A DNA stretch of 64,000 nt. Source: Crotophaga sulcirostris (Eukaryota; Chordata; Aves; Cuculiformes; Crotophagidae). Each line of letters begins with the position of its first letter. Position 1 is the stretch's first letter. The stretch spans positions 796,677 through 860,676 of the forward strand of contig VYZB01000326.1 of assembly GCA_013397455.1 (NCBI GenBank). Reading direction: 5' to 3'. Below, piece after piece: positions 48,891 to 58,929 of this stretch. A program made the translations under genes and the position numbers. Below the pieces are notes generated by a model, which made no database searches, was not told the DNA's origin, and saw only the letters and a program-made list of their open reading frames with translations.

Positions 48891-51800
48891 ATCACACACA
48901 GCTTCATACTCCAGAGACATCCAAAACGTGACTCTGCTTTGCAAAAATGCCCAACCAGGATCAGAGCAGCTTCCTTTCTCAGCACTATGTGCTCTTTTGC
49001 TGCTGACTTCCCCAAATCTGCCTTCCTCCTCCTCAGCAAAACCTAAATGCCAGCAAATGCAATTAGGGGGCTCCTGGACACTGATGTAATCAGATGCTGA
49101 GGATTGAGGGATCCAACGCAACGAAGAGCAGCAGCAGCCAAAACCACTAAATGAACAAAACATGATTACACGCTGTAAAGAAACAAGAGCTGGGGAATAC
49201 ATCCCAGAGCCAGCTCTGCGGAGCTGCATGGGGATGCCAAGGCTCTGTCCCTGCCTTGCAAGCAGGCACCAGGAGCAGAGCCACACGATGGCACTGCTTT
49301 TTGCAGAGCCCTCTGATTTCAGCAGGTTTTGCAGCAGTGCCTGGCCGTGCGAGACACAATGCAGCATTTCCCTTCGCATAGCAAGGGGGGGGTGGCTGCT
49401 CTGCTTCCCAGAGTTGACATGGGGAGAGAGCTGCAAGGGCAGCATGGCACGACACTCCTGAAATATTAGTCCTAAACCATGAGACAGCTGTTCCCAGGCT
49501 TCGAGGAACAGCTGGAAGGAAAAGCTCAGGTCTTGCAGGAAACTTGCAAAGCCCTTGCACATCACTGCATTCTCAGCACAAGGGAGGCTTTTCAGGGCAT
49601 CCTTGATGGAGAACGCATGAGCTGGGGGCACCTCTCTAATGATCTCAGCTCTGGCAGCCTCAGGGTAGCAGAGCGGAGCTGCTGGCTCGCTCTAGCAGCA
49701 TCATTTAAACTCGGTTTCAATCCGGGGCAGAGGTGCTCTCTGTCTCACTGCAGGCAGGAGGGAGCTGTGCAGGACACCAAGCCCTCAGTGTGGCTGCAGC
49801 AGCCTGAGCAGTTTATACTCAGGCACTTTCTAACATCTCAAGTCAAATAAAAGGAGACTTCGGTGTCATCTGTGGGAAATCCAAGAGCTTTTATGCCATT
49901 AAGGAGCTCCTGGTAAAAGTCAGGACACAGATTCAACTTGCCTGCAGTTCCCAGGCTGTTGGTTTTAATTAATCTCTGCCTTACAACTAGAGGAGCAAGG
50001 ACTGCAAACAGATCAGAACACAGGTTGTACAAAGGTTGTTACCACTATTTATAATGAGTAGAACCAACTCTAATTACCCCTATTCCTTTCATTCACCAGC
50101 CAGGTATCAGAAAAAAACCACATGTTGGGATTTTTGTCTTTTAAAGCAGTTCAAGGAGTAAAAAGAAGCAACACCTTCCCTCAAACTCTTCCTTCCTCCC
50201 CATCATGTTTGCATAGAGCAAGTTGCCTTACACCTATCACACCCTGGATCCAGGTGTGCATCCTTCCAAAAGTTAGTACAAGTATCCTCAACATCTGCTC
50301 ATCAGCCTTTGAGCCACGTGGCAGGAGGATATTCCATATCTTTGTGTTTCCACAGGCAGGGAAGCCAATCCAGGTTTGGAAATAACGAGGTTTTATGGTC
50401 CTGTGTTTCACAGGGAGCAGCCACGAGCAATCCAGTATATACGGTACCCTTGCAGGAGGGGATTGTCACATTAAAAAAACTCTAAATGCTTAAAAGGGTT
50501 TTCGTTTAAACTCTCCTGCCGCGAAGTGTCTTCAAGGGCCCCAGATTTATTATTTCATCAGAAGATCAGAGAGGGGAAGTTTGTAGGAGATCAAACAAAT
50601 ACGAATACATTAGAAGAGACAGTAGGAGAGGCTGGAGAAATTGTCGGATTAAATAAAGTGGCATCAGAATCCCTGCAGACCAGGGGCATTTGTTTTCCCT
50701 TGCAGCTCCCACCCTATGGGCCCCAAAACTCTGCCCAGGCAGCCCCGATAAGGGAGACACCAGCAGGGTTCCTGGGTGGAGAACAAAACCCCTGGTGTCA
50801 GCAGGACTTGCTTCCCACCTTCTGATCCATTTGCTTCTTCCACCCCTTTCCCACCACATCAGGTCTGGAAGCTCTAGGATTTAGGGGAGCCAGTGGGGTT
50901 TTTGCAAGAGAAGATCTGGTGTGACAGTACCAACACCAGGTCCTGGAGTATTAGCCAGGATGTGGATGTGGGGAGGGAACCACCAGAAGACAGGAAAACA
51001 TTTTCTTCTTGTGATGAAAACCATGACAGAGGGAAAGGGTCAGAGAGGGGATGGGGAACCTCTGCATTTCACTACAGATCCAGCCTAGGTATCAAAGACG
51101 GCTAAAAATCAAGCAATGCTGCAACATTTTAGGCCAAATCTGACATCTCGTTACGTTACCAGTTAATAAAGGTGGATTTCAGGACAGCAGAGGCAAGCAC
51201 ACTTCCTGCTGAGTTTTTCTATAGATCAAAGATTTGGAAATTATCCCAAGGGAGGTGATGGAAGGGGAAAAGATGGATCTTTTAAAAATGCCTTGAGATG
51301 GGCCTGAATTTTCTCCCTGGCTCTGCTGCAGACTCCCTGGGTTACTTCTCTCTCTGTGCCTCAGTTTCCCCATTGCAAGAGGAAGTCTCATCACCTTATT
51401 TTCCCACACTTCACGGGATAGAGGAATAGCTTCTCAAACCCCTCCGTGCTGAACCCCAGTACAGTCCCTTAAACACCAGCTGGTGCTTTTGGTCTGTTGG
51501 GAACTGGGGTTTGCTGCAGAAAACAGCAATTACCCTTAAGCTGCGCCGGAGACTCAACTCAGGGCTGTGCTGTTGGGTGCCGATATTTCGTGCCATGCCT
51601 TCTTCAACATTTGTGAGTTGAGACACGTCAGCCTTTCTGTTTCCTTGCTCCTCTCCCCAGCCCGTAGCAGCTGAGCAGGCTTCAGAGCCTTCTGTTCCCA
51701 TCCCACCCCCAGCACCTCTTGGCTCCTCTGCAGCTGTCAGCTCACACGGCTTCATCTCGGCAGAGCGGTGGGCGGGCATGAATATACACCACATATATAT

Positions 51801-52111
51801 AGCAATGTGCACAGGAGGGCTTTGCTTCTGCTCACACGTCTCGTGGGAGCAGGTTGGGAAATGGGCTGCCAGCACATCTCCTCCCTTAAATCCTCATTCA
51901 CAAGGAGGAACGTCACACCTCCGAGGTCAAGATGCGCCGAGTTTTAATTCATTAAGCTAACTTCAGCGTCGGCTGAGTCTGCAGCCTTGGAGAAAAGTGC
52001 TGGTTTATTGAGGATGGGATGGAAAAAGCTTTGCTTGCTCTTACCCAGGCAGTCATCACCAGAATCTGAGCTCCCATCAGCACCTTCTCTATTAGCATGG
52101 GCTTGGGCTCT
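48891..52111. other. Unique sequence with one MIR-like piece
   Basis: Apart from the MIR at 51315-51390 no repeat or exon is supported. A G8 run lies near 49385-49392. Frames such as 49147-49560 and 51411-51875 have no signature. Confidence 0.5.
51315..51390 (+). repeat. Ancient MIR fragment
   Basis: GGCTCTGCTGCAGACTCCCT, GGGTTACTTCTCTCTCTGTG and CCTCAGTTTCCCCATTGCAA follow the MIR order (GGCTCTGCCACTTAC, then GTTACTTAACCTCTCTGTGCC, then TCAGTTTCCTCATCTG). It is short but clear. Confidence 0.7.
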
Positions 52112-52213
52112 TTCACAGTATCACAGTATCACAAGGTTGGAAACGACCTCTGAAATCATCAAGTCCAACCTATAGCCTAACACTAGCACCAACCCATCAT
52201 CTAAACCATGGCA
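52112..52213 (-). mobile_element. Minimal CR1 3' fragment (group B)
   Basis: The plus strand reads TCACAGTATCACAGTATCAC, CTCTGAAATCATCAAGTCC, AACACTAGCACCAACCCATC and TAAACCATGGCA, then unique sequence. It is about 100 bp, the same length and almost the same end point as the copy at 33560-33663. Confidence 0.93.
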
Positions 52214-54120
52214 AAGGGTTTATGCAAGGGTTAACACAAGAATGGGGATGCACTCACAGGACCAGCTTTCTGTCCTCCTGTTCACAACACCACAGCCTGC
52301 ACACTGCCAGAAACTGCACAGGCATGGCTCCATCCTGAATTATGTGGGGGGACTGGCAGCAGTGCTGCCCTCCAAGACAAGCCCAGAGCTTGGCCTGCTT
52401 GCAGACCCCTAAAATAATGAGGTGACACAGCCTGAAAAATCCCTGGGCAGGTTTGTGGGGCATAGGAGGTGGCAGGAGCGTTTTCTCGGATGCTCTGCAG
52501 GGTGATGGAGAGCCTGTGTGCAGCAGGGCAGGAGGCAGGGAGATGCTATGTCACTGAAATACCAACACAGTATCTCTGAGTGACCTCAACCCCTGGACTC
52601 ACGGCTGCCGCATAGAAAAAGGCAGGAAGGAAAGAAGAAAAATAATATTTTCATTCCTGGGAGCTCGGCGGAGACAGCACCTGCTTCTGCCTGCTCCAGA
52701 CTCAGCAAAACTCAGCTTTCATCACCTGATAGTGTACACGGCGAGCCCACGCAGACACACAAAAATCAATGCACATCGATCCCTAAGCCAGGAATTCATA
52801 AACTCCTTTAAAGGTCAAGGATTGATTTTTCACTTTCTGTAAAAAGAAGAGACTCCTGCCATCATCCTCCTGCCCCCACCGACTGACTCGTCCCACGCTT
52901 CAGCATCCTGGCAGATATTTGCTAAGCATGTACACCTTCCTGTATGTGCTATGTGCACAGCCACTGTGTAAAAACAGAAGTGGCACATACATAAATACAC
53001 CATGCAGTTGGTACAGGCACTCACAGCAATGCATGTGTCCACTTAACTCCTCACTTGCTGGAGGTCCTGGTATTAGAGGCTTTGGAGAGGGCTGAACCCT
53101 TGCAGACAGCCCTCCAGGTTTGCAGGGAGCAGAGCCCCTTCCCACACCGCAGCCTCGCCAAGCAGGGGCTGATTTATTTATTTGAGGACCCCCAGCATCC
53201 CTACAGCAGCCCCTGGCTATGAGGTGCTTTGGAGGACAGCAAAACCCCTCTTCTCTCCAAATGATGTGTGCAACCAGCCCCATGGCACGAGGGTCTCATG
53301 GATATCCCTGGTGTGTCAGGAAGGGGTGCAAGCAGCCCACCCCAAACCACCATGGGCACTCTCTTCCCTGGCCCCTTGGCGCTCCTCCAAAAGCCACAGC
53401 CAGCAGTGACAGCTAATTGCTGCAAAATAGCCAGTCTGCATTTCAGGGGGTTGCTTGCTTTTGCTTTAGTAGCTGGCAAATCCATCCTCCGAGGAATTAT
53501 AATAACCCTGCCCTGGCCCCGTTCCCTGGCACACCTCCTCTGGGGGTGGAAGTCCCTCCATCTCTGCCCAAAGCCCCTTCTCCCTCCTTCCACACCTGCC
53601 TGGCTTCCAGGTAGTTTTCACACACGTGGCACCATCTCCTCTATGGGTTAAATTGCACAGAAACCCCTCGCTCTGTTAGGACCAGGGTAGCAGCAGCAGC
53701 TGTGTTGTAGAAGCTTTTTTGATCATCCCTGCGTAATCCTGGTCCACCTCTGCAACACGGATGCATATTCACTGCCTGCTGCTATCTGCAGCTCCCACTC
53801 CATCCAGATACAGGATGCAAAGCCTCCAAAAGCTTTCCCCAGCCACACCATGACTTACTGCTGTTTGAAGGCACGAGAAAACAATTTGAACCGGTGCTGG
53901 GTTTAATTGATTTCTCGGCATTTCCTCGATGGCTGTTCAGCAGGGAAGGTCAGAAGTGCAGAACTATAACGGGTGCAGGCAGCAGCACGTGGAGGAGCTG
54001 ACCCCAGCCTGGGCAGAGACAGGGCTTTATATTTACTTTAGCAAGTACTAAGGCAGCCCCAGAAACCTTGCTGTGGTGATGAATAAAGGGCACCTATTGC
54101 AGGAGGGAGTTTTCCTCCAT
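52214..54120. other. Unique non-coding sequence
   Basis: No repeat or exon is supported. The overlapping frames at 52900-53650 on both strands shadow each other. Confidence 0.5.
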
Positions 54121-54130
54121 TGCAAAACTT

Positions 54131-54162
54131 AGGGAAGCATCCACAGTCTTGGATGCTTCCCT
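54131..54162. repeat. Perfect 13-bp inverted repeat (hairpin)
   Basis: AGGGAAGCATCCA at 54131-54143 and TGGATGCTTCCCT at 54150-54162 are exact reverse complements with a six-base loop CAGTCT. Pairing stops outside the arms, so the stem is too short for a typical pre-microRNA. No RNA gene is claimed. Confidence 0.9.
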
Positions 54163-54233
54163 GCAAGGTGCACGTTCCCATGCTAGAAAAGCATTATTTC
54201 ACTCACCCTTTGCAGCAAATAAAGGGTATAAAT

Positions 54234-54310
54234 AAAATACATTATTATTATAATGGAATAATAATTACATTTAGTAATTTATACATTATTATAAATAAAA
54301 TAACAGCTCT
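54234..54310. repeat. AT-rich low-complexity stretch
   Basis: About 75 bp made almost wholly of A and T with repeated ATTATTATAA and ATAAATAAAATA phrases. It is simple sequence. Confidence 0.8.
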
Positions 54311-54507
54311 GGGGTTCCTCGAAAACTTCCTACTGAGATGTTTCCTCCCCCAAGGGGAGCTTGGCGCGAGCTTGTGGGAAACCCTCGAGAAAACTCACAA
54401 ATTAGTCCTTTTTATAAGAAAAAAAAATGTGCTTTTTATTCAAATAGTGCCGCTTTCTGGGCAGTGCTGCCAAGCTCTGCCAGTCCTTGGCTGGTGCTTG
54501 GTGTCCC

Positions 54508-54674
54508 GGCTTGGCTGCGCTCAGCCTCTGGCCTTACACATTGTCCCCTCCAACCACGCTCGGTGCCGCGGCATCGCATCTGTGCCCGGGCTCCGCGCGC
54601 CGCAGGAAGGATGCAGATTATTCTGGTCCAGGGAATGGAAGCGACTGTCAGCTCCCTCCCGCCCGCAGTGCTCG
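54508..54674. promoter_or_regulatory. CpG cluster
   Basis: I count 16 CpG in about 167 bp, including GGTGCCGCGGCATCGC and GGGCTCCGCGCGCCGC. It is directly followed by the homeodomain-motif cluster at 54717-54793. Together they look like a regulatory element. No exon is visible. Confidence 0.4.
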
Positions 54675-54716
54675 CTTTGTAAAGGATGCTTTTATGCAAG
54701 AAAGATGCTCTAAAAT

Positions 54717-54793
54717 AGAGGGGAGCGTAAACACTCCTAATGAGCATCATTAGAATTCTGCACCCACTGCTAATGAACAACCTACGCTCCTCT
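54717..54793. promoter_or_regulatory. Nested inverted repeats with homeodomain-type motifs
   Basis: An outer pair AGAGGGGAGCGT (54717-54728) and ACGCTCCTCT (54784-54793) is complementary except for one extra G. Inside lies the exact palindrome CTAATGA-GCA-TCATTAG (54737-54753), and a third CTAATGA follows at 54770-54776. TAATGA/TCATTA cores fit homeodomain factors in general. Structure is observed; binding is inferred. Confidence 0.4.
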
Positions 54794-55187
54794 AAGGTGA
54801 AGGGGGCCCGGGATTGGGTGTGCTGGTTTGTGGTTGTTGCAGACACGGCCTGGGATCCGAAACACTGATGTATTGGGAGCAGAAAGATGGCAAGAGACCA
54901 TTTTGGGCTGGTAGAACAAAAGACAGATTCAGATCGACCGCAAGCCTCACGCCAGCTGCTTGATGACGTTCCCAGTGCCACTGGAAAGGGGGAAGGGAAT
55001 AACACCAAGTCATTAAAGCCAACTTTCAAGAGAAGATTATGTTTAAAAAGCCTTCTCAAGCTCTACGATGCTGCCAGAGCAGCTTGGTTTGATGGGGAGA
55101 GAGGAGAAATCTCCCCAGACACCAGCGATGCTGCGGAGGACAGACAGCCACAGGACTGCCAGCTCCAGCAAAAACCAGCTCAGTTTC

Positions 55188-55262
55188 CCAGCTCTGGCAC
55201 ATCTTCCACACGACCTTGGGCAAGGCATTTAATCTTTCTCTGCCTCATTTTCTTGGTGCTTG
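55188..55262 (+). repeat. Ancient MIR fragment
   Basis: CCCAGCTCTGGCACATCTTC, CGACCTTGGGCAAGGCATTT and CTTTCTCTGCCTCATTTTCT keep the MIR order (GGCTCTGCCACTTAC, GACCTTGGGCAAGTCACTTA, CTCTGTGCCTCAGTTTCC). It lies within a 147-codon plus-strand frame, which argues against that frame being a gene. Confidence 0.75.
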
Positions 55263-58200
55263 CCTCGAAGGACTTTGGGCTAAGATATTGTCTTACAAGG
55301 GGTTTGGCTACACTTGAATGCTTACTTTAAATTCAGTAATTGCCAATTAAATCAACATGCTTAGCATACTTTCATGGACTGTGCTTTTTTCCAGCTAAAC
55401 ATGTTCACCTTAATTAAAGGAGTCTGCAAGTCATTGCAAAGCCATCATGTCCTGCCAGTTCAGTCTTATCATTTAAGCATTTGTATGCCCACAAAACCAA
55501 TTTTGTATGACTGGCACTAAAGGATGGGACCTTCTGTTCATTAGGGGTTTCAAAGTGCCACTAGGCAAGAAAATTAAATCCGATTCAGATGGGAGGAGAA
55601 GGATGTATGAAGACAAGTACTTTCAGTAAAATGAAAGGGAACAGGCTGTCTTAAATAGGATTTATAGAAGATATAACATATGGAACCCATTCCGAGGCAA
55701 AAGGGCAAGGTCTGGGCAAAGCTGGCCACAGAGGTGAGGTTTGCAAATCTATTGCTGGCTTTCCTGCTCTTTACTGAAAGGATGTGATTGCTTTATTTAT
55801 GGGTTGTAAGGTGGTTGGGTTGGGATGCTCTCCCCCTGCCCCCTAAACAGAGGATGCTGCAAACACAAGCAAGAAGGGGAAACACTGGAGGGAATGCTCT
55901 CTAGAGACTGCTTTCAGATCATAAACTCTTTGTCATATTGAAGGACGCAAATCAGGCAGCAGAAGAGGATAAAGGTGATTAAGCAAGCAAGAGATTTACC
56001 TGCTCTTCCAAGAAAAACAGCTCACCAGCTGATTAGAGCCAGGCAGGGAGCACCTCGTGCAATTCTCGTGCCTGGGTCTAGAAATGTGCCACTCGTTAGA
56101 AAGGACACAGTCACCTTTCATCTGGCTGTGCTTGGAAGTGGCTGCAAGAAGCCCCCAAGCAGCCAGAAGAGTGATGCAACACCCTGACAGAGAGCAACGG
56201 GGCTGGAGAAAGGAGGTTTGGCTCCTCAGGAAGGATGGGGGGGTTGCTTCTTGGGGGGCTTTTGGAGGAGAAGGAGGAGAAGGAGGAGAAGGAGGAGAAA
56301 AAAACCCAAACAAGCCAGTGGGGGACCTGAGGATGTGTCAGCAACACATTGCACAGAAGAAACACCCAGAACAGGTGTCCTCATCCCAACACTCTCCAAC
56401 CAGTCCTGCCAGTGACTTGCACATGCACTAAGTGGCTCTCGATTAACAGCAGCAGGGACAACCTACAGGCATGGGGCTGTGCCCCACAGCACCCATGGGA
56501 GCAGCCCAAAGCTGCCCTAAAACCTTGCTGTCCAAGCTGGGATCACCCAGTCCCCTTCCCAGCAGGGCTGCTGGAGTCTTTTAAGGTAAAACCACCAAAA
56601 CTTTGCAGTAAAGAGTATTTAAAAAAAAAAAAAAAAGAGATTTGTTTCAGAAAAGCTGTCAAAAATGTTTAATTGATGAAAAGCTGGGTTTTCAAGGAAA
56701 GACATGTTTCAGAAGTGACACTGATAGCCATGTGAGTAGAAAGTCTGGAGTTGAGTGTGAGGAGTGGGTGGGAGCGCAGGGGAAGAATACATTAGAGTTG
56801 CAAATGCAAAACTGAAACAAAGCCCTCCGTCATTTTGAAATCTTCACTGAAAGGGTTTTTTTTTACTTTCTGACCTGATCAGCAGCTCACGCGGTGCCAT
56901 TTGGTCTCCAAGCCAAGATACAAGGACTAATTGAGAGCAGTAACCTAGTCCCTTAAACACCCTTTTTGTGGTCACAGGGAAGGGATGAGGTGACATTTCT
57001 CTAACGCCACAGAGGGGCTCAGGGTTGGAAAAACAATCCTCTGCCCTGATGCTGGCAGAGACCTGGATTTCAGCTGTCCCTTGCTCTGAGCACCAACAAA
57101 GCTCATACCACTCATTGCCAAGTGGCTTGAAGATGGATTTCCTGCTCCTTTGCCAGGTGACACAATCCATTATATACATTACCAGTATTTTAGCATCTAT
57201 TTTGAACAGGAGGTGCTCATTTAAAGAAATCTAGAGGGAGGTGGGATGGTGTCTATGTGATGAATTACTGCTGTAGGATTGGCAAGAGCTCACAGCCAGA
57301 CGTGGTAGGAGACCCAATCCTGCAAACGGGTACCAGGAGAACCAACTCCAGCCCTTTGATGTCCTAAAACTGAAGTTTAAAATGAGGAAAGGAACGCAAC
57401 AAGGAAACTAAAGGATTGAAATATTCCCTGGTATTTTCAGAGAAAAACTTCTCTTTACCCCTTGTGGCTTATAAATCATGCAGCAAAAGTACAAAGCTAG
57501 AGATTTCTGTGTTTGACTAATGTTGCTGTGCTTGCCTTGGAGAGGAGCAGCTTGACCTCAGGATGTCAGCATTAAATAAGACAAAACCATCAATGAAGCT
57601 CTCTTTTTTTAATCATAACTTTTGTTGCAGTGCTTCACCCATTTCAAACAAAGTGCCTTCGTCTGTGCAACCACCTCTATCTCTGAGGAGCTGTAGGACA
57701 CCCCTAACCTTTTGGGAGCAGAGGCAGCACCCCTCAGGCAGCCCCTCCATGCTAAGGTGCAGCTCTCAAGTCTCAGACTCTCATAGCTGAATTCATGGAG
57801 CAGTTTTTGGAGCCAAAGCACAGCCCCCCAGGATGGAGACCCATGCCTAGGAGCTGGGGTCACAGCCTTTGGCATGCATTTTGGATGCCTTGGCATGGGA
57901 AGGGCCACCACTTCCAGCTGCTGCGGCTGTGAGATGTTTAAGGGGGGGATCAGAAATGCAGGCTGTCCCTCACAGAGCAGTGGCATCCCAGCACGTGCCC
58001 AGGGGTGGGATTTTCCAAGCAGGTGCCCTGGTTGCTGGCACATGGCTGGTTCCTGCACACAGCTGAGCAGCCCTTCTCAGAGGAAACATCAGGTCTGCTT
58101 AGGACGTTGTAGCAAAAGACTTGCAGAGCTGTCTATAAATAATCAGGTCCTGTGCAATAAACATGCCCAGACAACCCTGCCAAGGCACCACAGTCCCTAC

Positions 58201-58539
58201 GCTCTGCATTTCCAGGTCCATTCTTGTTAAGGAGCTGCCAGGTCCCAATCTCTTGAGCAGCCTAATGGGTTGATGATACAAGCCAGGAGAGCTTGGGTTC
58301 AGCTTTATGTAGTAAACCAGCCATTCAAAGCTGGGGAAGCAAAGCATACAACACCAAAGCAGCTGTGACCTTGAGAGAGTCAGACAGGTTCTTGTCCAGA
58401 AAACAGCTGGAGCAGGGATGGACCTCAATCTTCGGGACTGAAGGAAAGGGTTAAGCTATTCCTTAAAAGTCAGTGGGTTTTCACATTGTAAGAAAGCATC
58501 AAGGGGCTGTCTAGTGGCCCTGCATCATCCAGGTCTATG
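55263..58539. other. Unique sequence with a purine minisatellite
   Basis: The segment 55320-55480 is AT-rich with several AATTAAA motifs and may be a conserved element or an old repeat. A run of 15 A is near 56621-56635. The 9-bp repeat at 56264-56299 is listed separately. No exon is supported. Confidence 0.45.
56264..56299. repeat. (GGAGGAGAA)4 repeat
   Basis: Four perfect copies of a 9-bp purine unit are followed by more A. G runs just upstream (56236-56243 and 56253-56258) make the area a possible quadruplex former. It yields Arg-rich or Ser/Pro-rich peptides in translation, which are artefacts. Confidence 0.95.
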
Positions 58540-58929
58540 TAGAATCACAGAACGGTTTGGGTTGGAAGGGACATTAAAGTCCATCCAGTTCCACCCCCCT
58601 GTCATGGGCAGGGACACCTCCCACTGCATCAGGGGACTCCAAGCCCAATCCAGCCTGGCCCTGAACACCTCCAGGGATGGGGCAGCCACCACTGCTCCGG
58701 GCAACCTGGGACAGGGCCTCCCCACCCTCACAGGAAAACATTTCTCCCTAAGATCTCATCTCAATCTCCCCTCTTTCAGCTGAAAACCATTCCTCCTTGT
58801 CCTATCCCTGCACTCCCTGAGCAAGAGCCCCTCCCCAGCTTTCCTGGAGCCCCTTTCAGCACTGGAGGCTGCTCTAAGGTCTCCCTGGAGCCTTCTCTTC
58901 TCCAGGCTGAACAACCCCAACTCTCTCAT
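58540..58929 (-). mobile_element. CR1 LINE 3' fragment (group A)
   Basis: The plus strand starts GTAGAATCACAGAACGGTTTG and continues through the full group A 3' UTR to AGGCTGAACAACCCCAACTC. The minus strand reads VGRPCPRLPGAVVAAPSL at the ORF2 end. About 390 bp, 5'-truncated. Confidence 0.95.

Noticed and set aside
48786..49631. 281-codon minus-strand open frame
   Set aside because: Its last part is CR1 ORF2 and the remainder has no family signature; it is a chance fusion of unique DNA and a LINE fragment.
54436..55059. 207-codon minus-strand open frame
   Set aside because: It spans the CpG cluster and the palindromes, has no motif, and competing frames exist on the other strand.
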